From the NCBI GenBank assembly GCA_024349245.1, contig JALDNG010000048.1:6847501-6911500 (forward strand): 64,000 bases of DNA, given 5' to 3'. The position numbers and the translations under genes were made by a program. This document shows positions 24,232 through 35,730 of this stretch, piece after piece. The stretch comes from Neodontobutis hainanensis (lineage: Eukaryota; Chordata; Actinopteri; Gobiiformes; Odontobutidae). Every line of letters starts with the position of its first letter. The stretch's first letter is position 1. The notes beneath the pieces were generated by a model that saw only the letters and a list, made by a program, of their open reading frames with translations, searched no databases and was not told the DNA's origin.

Positions 24232-26045
24232 TCACCAATATGTATCCATGTTTCACTTCCATGTGTTCTCTATTCCTTGTTCTCTATCATCTCTCTAAGA
24301 TGTGGTCAATGCTGTAATAGACACTTTTTCAGTATTATTGGTAGCCACATTGACAAGCGGAGTATTTCATAAATGATCAATGTATAAAAACTGTAATTAA
24401 ATAAAAAGGAGGTAACCCTTTAAACCCTAGCCTGTTTCTTGGTGTGTCTGCTTGAAAAGGACATGTTGACAGAAAATTGATAATATCGCTGCAATTAAAA
24501 ATTAAGGGGGGCATTTTTAATGTGCATAATACAGTTTCAGAATAAATCAAGATGAAAAACAGCAAAATAACCCCAAAAACATTTGAAAACAAAACAAAAC
24601 AATATTTGGATATTTATTAATATCCCTTTAGATGAATGCAGGTGCAGCTCAAACCCTATTTTAAATCACAGCCACACATGTCAACATTATCTGCACCAAA
24701 TATTATTCTTCTAATGTAAAACAAACCAAAACTGTTAAGAGTTTAGTATGAAATGGTCAGTCGGAGTCTCCATTATAAAGAATAGGGCAGAATTTGGCAT
24801 ATTTTGGTACCTGTTTTTGTTTGCTGCTGTTTGGTCTGTGTTTGGCTTAGATGTGCTTGTGGCTGAGTCTCAGCTGATCAATTTGATGTGCTACTTTGCC
24901 ATAATTTTCTGAGTGTCTGAATCCTTGTCTGAATATATGAAAAGGCCCCCAATTACTGGGCTTAATATTAATCAATTTGGGCCACTATGTTAGACAAACA
25001 TGATGCAAAGATCCTACCTGCGAGTAAGAACACTTTCAAGAGATCTAATTAAAAAGGTCTCTGCACATTTTTCCATGATTTTGATGAAGAAAAGGTTAAA
25101 GTAAAAGCATCTGGACTCAGTTTTCTTCAAGATGACCTGGATGACTAAAAACCTCCACAGACTCGGTTTTGATTTATATAATTTCTCTAACTGAATAGAA
25201 ATCTAGGAATTTTGATTCAACTTAAAACGAATGGGCATGATGGTCATTTTCAACTTAATTCAGGAATCTGGTCTATGTTCAACATAAAATTCTTGGTCTT
25301 GCCTTCGCTCATGACTGAGTTTCCGCTATTGAAATTTCCCGAAGTAATTTATTCACACAAGTTTTTTATAAGTTTTTTCTGATATGCACTGGTGAAAGTA
25401 CTTAGTTACATCCCACCACAGTTAATTTGCCATGGCTCCCACAGCCACACAGGGTAAGAGATAGACAGCCAGGGACCCAACAAAGTCAGGGCGAAGGCAG
25501 GACCGAGGCAGGCAGAGCGGATGATGGATGAGGTGTGCAGGCCGGCTCATTTGTGGCCGGCTGTTCACACCTCTGGGCTGAGGAGGCGTCCCGTCGAGCC
25601 GTCGGTGGAGGGCTCTGATTGCAGCGCTGTTATTGAAGTGGCCCTCTCTAACTCACAACACCTGGCCCTCAGCAGCAACTGCGGGTCACAAACACCACTC
25701 CAGACAAGAAACAAGAAGGGAGAGGGCAAGTAAGAGTGACCTGGAAAAGAGACCTGAGAGTGTATATATGTCATCCCTCTTGCCTACATTTGCATTGTTA
25801 CAAGCATGACAATTTATTATACGTATTTACAGAGCAATATTATTGATTTTATATACAACATAGACATTTAATATTTCCACTTTACCTTATCGCAATATTT
25901 TGGACTGTAATATTTGGTTAAATCTTAGCCTTAAGCAAGGTGCACCTACACAAACCTTTAGTCATTCCAGAAAAGTTAAAAAGTTAGATAATTTAAAAGA
26001 TTGCCATGCTCATTAATAGTGAATACACTATCAGTGAATAATACT
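24232..26045. other. No gene; GC-rich island at 25440-25740
   Basis: AT-rich overall. 25440-25740 is clearly richer in GC than its flanks, with overlapping chance frames of about 70 codons on both strands. It could be a conserved noncoding element or a decayed CpG-rich patch. No promoter signature can be supported. Confidence 0.35.
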
Positions 26046-26053
26046 ACCAGAGG

Positions 26054-26411
26054 TAGGGCTAGGCGATAGGGCAAAAAAGATTTTGTTTTTCCATCTTTCA
26101 GACAATTTATAATTTAAATAGAGGTATCTTTTGCTACTGACCTAAAAAGGTAAGTCAATTGTATCTTTTATTAAAATATTTATTTTTATTTTCCAACACA
26201 AAACAATCATCACAAAAAAGCATGTTTGAGCATTACCTTCAGAGTGAAACCTAAAGCAGTTTAGGTTTAGTTTTAGCCCTCCCTGTCTCCATGGGCCATG
26301 TAAAAAGCTAGCAGCATTAGCCACACAACAATGTATAGTTCAGGATTTAGCAATTCGGCTATTTTCTGACATTGTCCAAAATTAAAATCTATAATTTATC
26401 CCACAGCTCTA
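26054..26411. mobile_element. hAT-type MITE, 358 bp
   Basis: Left end TAGGGCTAGGCGATAGGGC (26054 onward). The right end TCCCACAGCTCTA reads TAGAGCTGTGGGA in reverse complement, giving imperfect terminal inverted repeats. The flanks ACCAGAGG (26046-26053) and ACCAGACG (26412-26419) form an 8-bp target duplication with one mismatch, the hAT hallmark. The TAGGGCTGGGCGATA terminus is familiar from teleost hAT elements. The interior is AT-rich with no transposase. Confidence 0.8.
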
Positions 26412-26419
26412 ACCAGACG

Positions 26420-28218
26420 TAACATGAGTGGCTTGAGAGTTTCTTCTTGCGAGTTCAGAGCAAGTCATGTTAAACACGCCTAGTGAGTCAGTTTATGACC
26501 GAACTAAAATGTCCCACATCACATAATAAAAAAAGTCTTCAAAAAGTATTTAAGTCGATTAATTTAATTACACTCCCTAAATAATTTTATAAAAGTATTA
26601 CATGCAGATACAGGCAGTAGAAACTTGTTTTAAACTATTGTCATTCTGAAGGGACTATAAAAACCCCATGCTGTGTGTTTAATGATTACTCATTTTGTGG
26701 CGGTAAATGGTAATATGTAGGATCTGCTCTGCTGTGGGCTCAGACGACGGAATACAGCAGAGTACAACCCAGATTAAACCTGCATTAAATGTAATTATGA
26801 AATCCTCTTTAAGGTCTGTTCAGTTTAAATGTGTTTAATAAGCAGCACAGACCACATTAAAGAATGACACACTGTTTCAACTGAGGAATGGATAAATTGA
26901 GATATAATTTCATCATCCTGTCCCAGTTGGACCAATTTATTTCATAACGGTCATAGTCATACATATGCATTAGCTATAGATACAGCACATTCAGAGCATG
27001 CACACATGTATAAACAGATGGTAATAAGTAACACATCAACACTTCTTTTCTTCAACACAATCCCGGTGCCAGAAATACAATCTGGGAGGGAAATATTACA
27101 AAAAGACAATATTTCTCAAATATATTTATTTTAGCTAAATCTCTTAACGGTCCCATAATTAAGTAAAACTATTTCAGGTTCTTACTGGAACAGGAAGCCC
27201 CTATTAATTGTATTAATTGTTCCTATTAATTTGTATTAAATGATTTTCCAATCGTCTATTCTCTTCAGTTCATATCTTTTCTCTTGGTTGTGCTTTGTGC
27301 TGATTCTAGCTGTGTATGTTTATGCTCAGATTTCAGCCACGTGTTGCCAGGGTAAATGAATCCTGCCTTGAGGCCTTCAGGATCAACAGTGCAAAAACCT
27401 GTAGCTTAAAATAAATTGTAATTAAACTGTACTTTAACCAATCAGATTTAGAGTTGGGTAGCCCACCAAGTGCTCTGGGCCAGCCAGCAGGCGTACAATA
27501 AAGTCAGCATTCTTTTGATTGGATGGTCAGAACTAGCAACATACACAAGCTAAAATTATTTTATAGAGCGGACATTCTCCGCCACAGTATTTGAACTCTT
27601 CCCGAAGAAAAAAAGGAGGGTGGACTTTGTGTTCAAATATTTATCAAATGTTGGTGGTGAGTCAATAAATTTTATTTTATTTATTTTGGCTCAATATTGA
27701 TGCTCCTGCTTCATACAATGTTTGGTCTGTGGCGCAGCTGTGTCTGCAAGGAACAGAGACTTGAAATCTGTTAATGGTCTTTGTAGTCTACATAGCGGAG
27801 TTTTGTCTAGATGTGAGAAAACCAAAATTGGAAAACAGCTTTTTAGGAGAGCCAGGCCAAAAAGCCGAATCTTTAAAAAGATTTCCCATCACTAACCGTG
27901 GGTCTGGAGCAGCTGCACCCTGCTGGAAACCTACTGACAATCCTTTTGAACATTGGTACCTCTTTAAGCCCAGCAGGACTGGACATCAGAGACTAGGGCT
28001 GGGGCAGATCAGAACGGGGGGCAGGAGGGAATGCTTTCAGAGACGCATCTTCCCCTCTGCTCTGAGAAGTTCCGATCCCTGACTGTGATGCAACGCCGTT
28101 GTACCAAGTTTAAGTATTCTATAGTGTGTTTCATAGTGTTGGCATTATAATGACAGTATTAGGAAATGGTTTAATTCAGGTAGAACACCCCCTAAAGGCC
28201 TAGGTGTAAAATGCACTG
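26420..28218. other. No gene supported
   Basis: 26690-26900 and 27720-28085 are more complex than the surroundings. A 102-codon plus-strand frame at 27774-28082 has no recognisable domain. Candidate conserved noncoding sequence at best. Confidence 0.35.
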
Positions 28219-28262
28219 CCCGTCACTGCGACTACTACTGTGACCACTACTGTGACTACAGC
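28219..28262. repeat. Short imperfect tandem repeat (ACTACTGTGAC unit)
   Basis: About three degenerate units of a 12-15 base motif, CACTGCGACTA / CTACTGTGACC / ACTACTGTGACTAC. It lies close to the left end of the Tc1 element but is not part of it. Confidence 0.6.
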
Positions 28263-28594
28263 TGAGTAACACTATACAATGGTCTTTAAGTCTGTGTTAG
28301 CTCTGTTGCTTACATATATTGTTTTTTAATGTCTAATACCAAATGGTTATTGTTTCAAGGCTGGACATAAAGGCCTTGCCTTGCATACCCTGGCAGAATT
28401 TGTCAATTATTTTGGCAATTGTTTAGAGAATATGAATAATAACACAAAAACTTTTCTTTCACTCATAGTTAGTGGTTGGGTGAAGCCATTTAATGTCAAA
28501 CAATTGTGTTTACTCTTTTTAAATCATAATGACAACTTCCCAAAATGACCCTGATCAAAAGGTTCCCCAGTTCTTAATACCATGTATTGCTACC

Positions 28595-28598
28595 TTTA

Positions 28599-28599
<1 letters not shown>
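28595..28599. repeat. LINE target-site duplication, left copy
   Basis: TTTAA here is repeated at 31929-31933, at the other end of the LINE. Removing the LINE and one copy restores continuity of the Tc1 transposase end. Confidence 0.6.

Positions 28600-28656
<57 letters not shown>
28600..28656. repeat. (AAT)n microsatellite, LINE 3' tail
   Basis: About 19 AAT units, interrupted only at the ends. On the LINE strand it is the (ATT)n repeat after the 3' end, as expected for this LINE group, and its pure length suggests later slippage expansion. Confidence 0.9.
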
Positions 28657-28657
<1 letters not shown>

Positions 28658-28715
28658 ATTTTATTTGTAATGCACTTTTTGTTTTAAACAAAACCTCAAA
28701 TTGCAAATACAAACA

Positions 28716-28757
28716 ATAATAACAACAACAACAACAACAACAATAAATAAATAAAAA
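28716..28757. repeat. (AAC)n / (AATA)n low-complexity tract
   Basis: AATAACAACAACAACAACAAC followed by AATAAATAAATAAA lies inside the LINE 3' untranslated region, between the ORF stop (28762-28764) and the terminal AAT tail. Confidence 0.85.
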
Positions 28758-28761
28758 TACA

Positions 28762-31700
28762 TTAATATGCTTTTTTAAAAAGGAAGGTTTTGAATCCTTT
28801 TTTAAAAGCATCCACTGTCTGTGGGGCCCTGAGGGGGTCAGGCAGGGTATTCCACAGACGGGAAGCAGCTGCCACGAAGGCCCTGTCGCCCATGGTTTTG
28901 AGCTTTGTCCTGGGAGCACGTAGACGGTGCATTTGGCCTGACCGGGTTCTGGAGGTGGTGTGTGGTGTGAGAAGTTCTGTGAGGTAAGTGGGGGCATCAC
29001 CGTGCAGGCAGTGATGGGTGTGGAGGAGGAGTTTGTATTCAATACGGAGGTGAATGGGGAGCCAGTGAAGAGAGTGGAGGACGGACGTGATGTGATCATA
29101 TTCCCGCACCCTCATCAGGACCCTGGCAGCACTGTTTTGTACATACTGGAGCTTTTGGATGCTCCTGCCAGGAATCCCAATGAGGAGTGCCTTACAGTAG
29201 TCCAGCCTGGAGGAGACAAAGGCATGGACGAGCTTCTCTGCAGCGGGGAGAGAGAGGGAGGGGCGGAGTTTGGCAATGTTGCTGAGGTGGAAAAAGATTT
29301 TTTTACAAATACACTTGATGTGGTTATCAACAGTGAGCTGGAGATCAAATTTGATCCCCAAGTTAGTAACGGAGGGGCAGAGTGGAATGTTGTGGCCGGA
29401 GAAGGATATGGAGGTAATGGGGAGGAGTGGAGCTGGTGAGGGGTGCCAATCTGAATTGCTTCAGTTTTTGAGCTATTAAGCTGCAGGAAGTTTTGACTCA
29501 TCCAGACCTTTATCTCCTCCAGGCAGGAGGTAAGACAAGTGACGGTGGCAGAGGGGGTGGAGGAGGGGGTGACATTGATGTAAAGCTGTGTGTCATCAGC
29601 AGTGAAATGAAACTCCATACTTGCTGATGACACGACTGAGAGGGAGCAAGTAGATGATGAAGAGGGTGGGACCGAGCACTGAGCCCTGGGGGACCCCACA
29701 AGTGACCATGTGGGGCTGAGATTTAGCATCCCCCAGGGCCATGAACTCGGTCCTCTCTGTGAGGTAGGAGTGAAACCAGTGAAGGGCACTGTAAGAGAGT
29801 CCACTGTAGTGTTGGAGGCGATGGAGGAGAATGTGGTGGTCAACAGTGTCAAACGCAGCAGAGGTCGAGATGGATGAGGAGAGATGGGAAGCCGGAGTCC
29901 GAGGCCATCAGCAGGTCATTGGTGACCCTGATCAGAGCAGTTTCTGTGCTATGGGAGGAGCAAAAACCAGATTGAAATTTTTCATAAAGACTGTGATTTG
30001 AGATGGTTGTGGAGTTGTGCAGAGACTACCTTTTCTAAAATTTTGGATATGAATGGGAGGTTGGAAATGGGCCTGTAGTTAGACAGATCTTCAGGGTCGA
30101 GAGTGGGTTTTTTGAGGTGGGGTCTGATGAGGGCTGTCTTTAGGGAAGATGGAACATGGGTGGTTTGGAGGGAGAGGTTTTTAGTTATTAGAGGACTGAT
30201 GGAGTGAATATAAGCTTAGAGCAGGGGGGAGGGGAGCGGGTCCAGGGGGCATGTGGATGATTTTGTTTTATGAATGATGATTTCAACCTCCTGCTGCGTG
30301 GTGAGGGAGAAGTGAGATAGGTGTGGTGGGGTGGTTGTAACAGGGTTGTTATGTATTGGAGAAGAACTATCTGAAGGTGGTAGGGAGGAGCGGATATTTT
30401 GTATTTTAGATGTGAACCTGTTTTGTGGAGTTTTGTGGTTTGAGGAGCAGATTTATGGTTTGGAAGAGTTGTTTTGAGTTTCCAGGGCTATTATTAATTA
30501 TTTTAGAGTAATGGTCTGACCTGGCCTTTAAAAGTGCTTTTGAGTATGTCTTTTGTTGTTCCCAGTAGGCCAATTTATGCACCGTCAACCCAGAAGTTTT
30601 AAAAGCACGCTCCAGGACTCGGACAGATCTTTTCATTTTCCTGAGTTCATCTGTAAACCAGGGGGCAGAGTGTGTAAAGGTCACAGCACAGGTTTTTACT
30701 GGTGCGTGGGAGTCTAGAATGAAGTTGAGGTTTCTGTTGTAAAAGTCCATGAGGTCAGTGAGTGATAAATGGGGAGAGGGGGAGAGGTGTTGAAGATGGA
30801 GGCTGAAGGAGGCAGGGTCAATGTTCCTGATGTTCCTGAAGGTGATGTGGCGGTGTTGTTTGGTGAGGGGAGATGGCAGAGCAAGATCCATGGTGATGGC
30901 CCGGTAATCGGAGACCCCCAGGTCATGCACCTGTAGGTCTGTAATGGGGGTGGAGCCAGTGATGACCAGGTCCAGTATGTGCCCCCTCTTGTGTGGGGGG
31001 GTGTTTATGTGCTGATGAAGGTTCAGGCAGTCCAGAACCTGTCTGAACTCAGCGGCATAACGACAGGAGTTTGAGTCCATGTGAATGATGAAGTCACCCA
31101 GTACCAGTAAGTTTGTGGATGTTGTGGTTTTGTAGGGCGGTAAATGAGTACTATTGTTATGCAGAGTGGATGTTTGGATCTAATGACCAAGTTTTCAAAA
31201 GAACAAAAATAAGAAACAGGCATGGAAGACATTTCAATGTTGCTGCGGTGAATGACAGCCAGGCCACCACCGCGGCCAGTTGTGCGGGCTTTGTCCAGGT
31301 ATTTGTATCCAGGGGCCTCGTCGAGGACTGAGTAGACCTCAGGCTGTTGCCAGGTTTCAGTGAGGCATATGATGTCAATCCCTTTGTCGAGGATGTGATT
31401 GTGAATAAAACCCGATTTATTACTGAGTGACTGTACATTAAGTTGTTCCAGAGTGATGTGGTGTGTGGAGTCCAATTTGTTTAATGGACGGAGGACACTA
31501 TGATCCACCCCGGGTTTTTTGATTTGCCTGGTGTGTGAGAAGCCAGCACTATTAACCCCGATAGCGTGAGGTGGTGCGTAAGCTCCGCGACGGGACGTAC
31601 TGTAGACCAGATGGATGAGATGGAGTTGCCGTGTTTGTACAAGACAAACCGGCGTCGGGATCCTCTGTGGATGTAGCAGGGCCGACGGAGAAGTCCCAGT

Positions 31701-31852
31701 TGTGCAATGGTGGAGAACCCAGTTGATATGTTACAGTTGATGAGTTTCCGTATCTGTGAGGATGAGTAGGTCAGCATGATGCTAGCCGGGTTTGACACTG
31801 GTGAGCCAGTGCTAGCTGTTAGCCACGTTCTTACTGCACCGAAAGTCTCCAC
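28762..31852 (-). pseudogene. LINE polyprotein pseudogene (endonuclease + reverse transcriptase)
   Basis: The product would nick target DNA and copy LINE RNA into it. Visible parts, in order from high to low coordinate: an N-terminal part (31852-31481; a likely start MLTYSS at 31777; a GLLRRPCYIHRGSRRRF block); the apurinic endonuclease (31508-31023, ICLTETW and RGGGLAVIH; then 31080-30406, with GHILDLVI and VSDYRA); reverse transcriptase start (about 30150-29950, NYRPISNLPFISKILEKV); the catalytic box near 29630 (HFTADDTQLYI, where the family has YADD); and the C-terminal domain (29361-28762). These pieces lie in different frames, so several frameshifts separate them, and a TAG-type break sits near 30220. 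Confidence 0.85.
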
Positions 31853-31928
31853 AACAGAAGACAGTATAAAGCAGTAGACTTACTGCACTGCAGTGAAGCC
31901 ACAACAAAACAAATCTAAAACCACCTTG

Positions 31929-32310
31929 TTTAACATCAATGACAGCTTGAAGTCTTCTGTGGTACTTGGGTACTTGGTGGATGAGGCTATTTATTTTCTC
32001 AGATGGTAAAGCTGCCCATTCTCCTTGGCAAAAAGCCTCCAGTTCCTGTAAACACGTATTGTAAGTGGGATGCTTTGTGGTAAATGTGTAGTAATAACTT
32101 TCTTCTGGTGACCCTGACTTTTTCTTCAAGTGCCTCCTTATTGTGCATCTTGAAATAGCCACATCATCCATTTGAATTGAGTCCTTTATTTCAGCTGAAG
32201 TTATTTGCAGATTTTTCTTTGCATCCCAAACAATTTTCCTGGCAGTTGTGGCTCAAATTTTTGGTTTTTGGTTTGGTTTCAACATAATCTTGTAAACTAA
32301 TGAGCACAAC
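31929..32310 (-). pseudogene. Tc1-type transposase remnant with internal deletion
   Basis: On the minus strand the N-terminal DNA-binding part is readable (ATTARKIVWDAKKNLQITSA, then ISRCTIRRHLKKK), followed after TTKHPTY by the extreme C-terminus (LQELEAFCQGEWAALPSEKI ... RLQAVIDVK). The catalytic DDE core between these is deleted. At the 5' side only about 20 bases of the terminus (32291-32310) remain before the coding part, so the left inverted repeat and first helix-turn-helix are also deleted. Clearly inactive. Confidence 0.75.
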
Positions 32311-32427
32311 AATCCAAGCCATAGTTACAAAGGCTGAAGCTGAAAAAGAATGTTTAGAGTCCAAATAGTAATACAATCTGTGTCTTTGGACATTTGCATT
32401 TTATAGTAGGTCAAACAAAAGTCCAAT

Positions 32428-32570
32428 GTTCATCCACTCCACAGTCACACACTGGTGGTGGTAAACTACTATTGTAGCCAAAGCAGCTCTGGGGCAGACT
32501 GACGGAGACGTGGCAGCCATTCTGTGCCAATGGCTTCTCCAACCACCACTAAACACACACATATTTGTAC
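32428..32570 (-). mobile_element. SINE central-domain fragment
   Basis: The minus strand reads GTGGTTGGAGAAGCC, ATGGCTGCCACGTCTC, GTCAGTCTGCCCCAGAG and TTTACCACCACCAGTGTG. The same blocks in the same order make up the middle of the SINE at 60003-60376. The tRNA-like head and the 3' tail are missing here. Confidence 0.75.
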
Positions 32571-34569
32571 AAGCACTTTAACCACTGAGGCCGCAACAAA
32601 TTTGGTGTTTTTCATAAGATTTTTATAGAAATAAAAAAATATATAACTATTTACAGTAAACGTGAACGTGGTACAATCTTGGGTCCATCCTTCATAGGCT
32701 TGTTTAGTTTACCAATGCAATTTATGTTTCAATTCTCTTTCCTCTAGAAGACTAGTCATTTCCTGTGTGTTTTGTAACATTTAAGCACCTTTTGTAAAAT
32801 TTCAAGTCTGTCCACAAATAATTTTACAATGAAGGCACAATTGGAGCAAACAGGAAATAGAAATCAGTTTCTAGTCTGAACACGGTTATCATCCCTCAGT
32901 ACTTTCTTCATATCTGACCCTGTGGCATTAACAGGGCGGCCCCTGTGTTTTACCAGAGCGCTGACTGTAGAAGTATTCACCGCAGAGGAATGTCTTTACT
33001 GTCTCTCTACGTCCTGTGTGTGAGCCTTGTTAAAACTTTATGAAGGTATGAAAGGTCTGGCTTGGGTTTCATTTGACACAAAGAGTCCAACGGAGATGTG
33101 ATGGGTCAAATAAATGTGGAGTGGAGAAATATATGAGAGAAGAACAGCTGAAGTATACTGACAACTGAAAGTGAAAACTATACTGATTGTTTTTATTACT
33201 TCCTTCAAAGCCATTATTAGATAAAGACAAGATGGTGTGGCAAGTTCTTGTTGTTATTATTGCTTTTACAGACTTTAAGTATGTCTCTAGATTAATTCAA
33301 CTTTAAACCAAGAAAAAACTATTTGTGGCTTTTTAATGTTTGTTGCAAATATAAAGAAATATATATATATATTTTTGTACTGTGTTATACAGTATAGCAC
33401 AATGCGGCACACTCTCCTGGCACTCCATTCAACAAGCTGGACAAAAATAAAATAAACCATCTCCATGTCTCAGACCTCCCTTGCTCAAAGAATATTGGAT
33501 AAAGCGTCAGCTAAATGAATAAATGTAGATACACTGTCTTATTAATACATGTATTAGGCCAAGATATGGTCATATCCCTGCAATTAACAGTACTCCCTCA
33601 ATAACAAAAACTATCTAAAAGTTTGAGAGTTGTATTACACATTAACAGTCAGATGGGTTTAAAAAAATTTCAAAGGGGTTATGTCACTGAAAAAGGAACC
33701 ACTGATATAGAACTTTACAGACAAGGCCCAATGTCTTTCAAGAATATTTAACAATATTTTGCAGCAAGGACATGGAAATCCCACACTGAGGAGCTATTGT
33801 GGATACAGCAGTTTAATGAAGCCTGTTAGCAGCACACACACCACACTCACTTTATTTTTCGTTCTCCTTCCTGCTCGTCTGACGCTGATGAGGCCTGATG
33901 CCATTAGTGTTGATTTCATGTGACAGCGATGAAACCGGATAATGAAAATCAATAAGGCCAGTTTCTCTCCGGCTGCTATTGTCAACTTTTATAAATCCTC
34001 TTCTTGGCAGAGTAAACCTCTCTGAGCTGTACGTCCACATGCATGAGCATACAGTACGCAATAATGGCAGTAGTGTTTATTGTGTAATAAAAGTCAAATA
34101 CTTTAAGGTTGTTGATGAGTTTTAGTTTTCTGTTGCTATTTTAACAGTCTTACCCTTCCCCCAGAGGTGCTTTTGTTCCTCTGTATTTCATTCACCAACA
34201 CAGATCAATTTTCCTCAGTGTCTCTGGCTCTGTCTGGTCTGACTCTGCCTTCTATTGGATAAATTACATTTACCTGCTTCGCAAATGTTTTCAATTCAGA
34301 TAAAATAAGGAAATGAGAAAACAAGACAAACAGAGAAGCCTCAAGCTTCAAGCTTGTCCTGCTACAACCGTGTTTGGGGGTGATGTGTTTGTGTAATAAC
34401 GTGTCTACATATACATGCAGAGTCATTTGAACTGACTTCTTGTAAAAATGCTTTTTACACAGGGCACAGAAATAGCAACATTTAAAAAAAATATGGATAA
34501 AAAAGTAAATGATATGAACTAGTATTTATTGACAGAAAGACATTTTTAACCCACCTTTTCAGCACTAAT
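32571..34569. other. No gene; candidate conserved element at 33800-33990
   Basis: Mostly AT-rich with a short AT tract near 33359-33372. 33800-33990 (GATGCCATTAGTGTTGATTT, CGGATAATGAAAATCAATAA) and 32930-33020 look like candidate conserved noncoding sequence. Apart from the LINE tail at 33494-33530, no repeat or exon could be supported. Confidence 0.35.
33494..33530 (+). mobile_element. Solo UnaL2-type LINE/SINE tail
   Basis: ATTGGATAAAGCGTCAGCTA then AATGAATAAATGTA is the last part of the UnaL2-type tail, lacking everything upstream of the loop. It is either an extremely 5'-truncated insertion or the end of an eroded SINE. Confidence 0.7.
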
Positions 34570-34645
34570 CTTTTTTTTTTTTACCTTTATTTAACCAGGA
34601 TAGTCCCACTGAGATTACTAATCTCTTTTGCAGGGGAGTCCTGCC
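34570..34645 (-). mobile_element. Retroelement 3' end with A-tail
   Basis: On the minus strand this reads CTCCCCTGCAAAAGAGATTA, then CAGTGGGACTATCCTGGTTA and AATAAAGGTAAAA with a run of A (T-run at 34571-34582). A polyadenylation-like AATAAA followed by an A-tail is typical of a LINE-type 3' end, and this sequence is a familiar fish repeat. No coding part is attached. Confidence 0.6.
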
Positions 34646-34674
34646 CCTTCCCATATGTGTATTGGGGGGAGGAG

Positions 34675-35730
34675 TAGGGTGACCACCCGTCCTGCGTAGC
34701 GTGTGCGCGCACAGCGTTTGAAGCCGAATTCATGTGTCCAGCAATTTGAGAACGTCTCACGCATAATCAATGCTTGCTCCAAAAAAAGTCGCTCACTCTA
34801 TACCAGCGGTCCCTAACCCCCAGGCCGCGTACCGGTACCGGTCCGTGGGTCATTTGGTACCGGACCACAGAGAAAGAATAAACATCTTACATTATTTCCG
34901 TTTTATTTATTATCTGAGCCTGAACAATGTTTTATTTTGAAAAATGACTGGATTCCCTCTATTACATCCGTCCGTCCCCATTTGTCTTGAACATTGGGGC
35001 AAATGTGTCACTTTTAGGAAATGGTAGCCTTTTAGGTCAAAATATGTCATTGTTTTGCATGGGATTGTATCTTGGCACCTTTTTGCATTGTTGTCACCTT
35101 GTGATGGTGATGGGTTTGCACTCCTCTGTCTATACTGAAAAAACATTTGGAAGCTTATCATAAAAATGAATGTTGCTTTAATTCGGTCTCTTATCTTTCT
35201 TCCTTATTTGATTCAGATGATGGTGAGTCCTAAAGGTGTCCCCAAAGTTTTTTTTTCATGCGCCTGCCTTGCAAGTTTACCATCCTTCCTTCTTGTTCCG
35301 TAAGCCTCTGGAATTGTGAGTTAAGACTTTTTTTAAAAAAAAACTGTTCCTGTAGGGTTGAGCAACTACAAGTCCTGTTAATCCTATAATTTTATATTAT
35401 AATTTATTTAAAGTAAATAAATTGTAATCAAAAATAAAATTAAATTGTAAGTGGAAGTGCATCTGTCACTTCATTGAATGTTCAAAATATTATGTTAAAA
35501 ATACACATTGGTTGGCCTATTCATGAGCATACATCATGTATTATACATGTTTAGGGGAATAGGGCATTAATAAGATACCATGTAAGGTGCTATGTGCTAG
35601 AAATGGGTAACCACTATCAGTGAGTCTTCCCGTGGGGTGGGGGCACCGCCGCGCCACGCAGTGTCCCGCATTGTCCCTCAGAAACATACCCCTTGTCCCC
35701 CTTTGGGCTTAGTAGCAGGTGGTCACCCTA
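34675..35730. mobile_element. hAT-type DNA transposon, 1,056 bp, perfect 8-bp duplication
   Basis: The left end TAGGGTGACCACC (34675-34687) is matched by the reverse complement of 35718-35730. The flanks GGGAGGAG at 34667-34674 and 35731-35738 are identical, an exact 8-bp target duplication and the mark of hAT elements. It contains the terminus of another hAT-like element (34804 onward). No transposase frame is intact. It sits directly against a minus-strand SINE body; deleting the element and one duplication restores GGAGGAGGCAAGG, the SINE's own sequence. Confidence 0.85.
34804..35180. mobile_element. Nested hAT/Charlie-like terminus and interior
   Basis: Begins with CAGCGGTCCCTAACCCCCAG, the CAGNGGTCCCCAACC type of terminus known from hAT-Charlie elements, then CCGGTACCGGTCCGTGGG and a long AT-rich stretch. 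No matching right terminus was found before 35730, so it is truncated. An 83-codon minus-strand frame at 34910-35161 might be transposase debris but shows no recognisable motif. The right limit is approximate. Confidence 0.6.

Larger units (their letters stand above)
28600..31928 (-). mobile_element. Near full-length CR1/L2-group non-LTR LINE, 3.3 kb
   Basis: Read on the minus strand it has a short 5' leader (from 31928), an ORF with an upstream domain, an apurinic endonuclease and a reverse transcriptase, then a 3' region with (GTT)n. It ends in AAAGTGCATTACAAATAAAA and a (TAA)n-type tail (28600-28656). It is inserted in the Tc1 element. The clade call rests on the C-terminal block (SRLDYCKALL, LHWLPIHLRIEYK, RLWNTLPDPLR), which is shared by CR1, L2 and Rex1 groups; I favour L2. 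At least four frame changes make it dead. Confidence 0.85.
28356..32312 (-). mobile_element. Tc1/mariner fossil, split by a LINE and internally deleted
   Basis: The left part (28356-28599) and right part (31929-32312) belong to one minus-strand Tc1-like element. The left part starts with the terminal CATACCCTGGCAGAATTTGT block, also present at the start of the second copy at 44385. It continues through TTAGTGGTTGGGTGAAGCC up to the transposase stop region. The right part holds transposase remnants and ends with GTAAACTAATGAGCACAAC, resembling the opposite terminus. A LINE (28600-31928) fills the gap, with TTTAA at both junctions (28595-28599 and 31929-31933). The boundaries are approximate. 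Confidence 0.8.

Noticed and set aside
28960..29439. 159-codon plus-strand frame
   Set aside because: Antisense of the LINE reverse transcriptase C-terminal region.
33359..33372. (AT)n microsatellite
   Set aside because: Too short to be notable in such AT-rich DNA.
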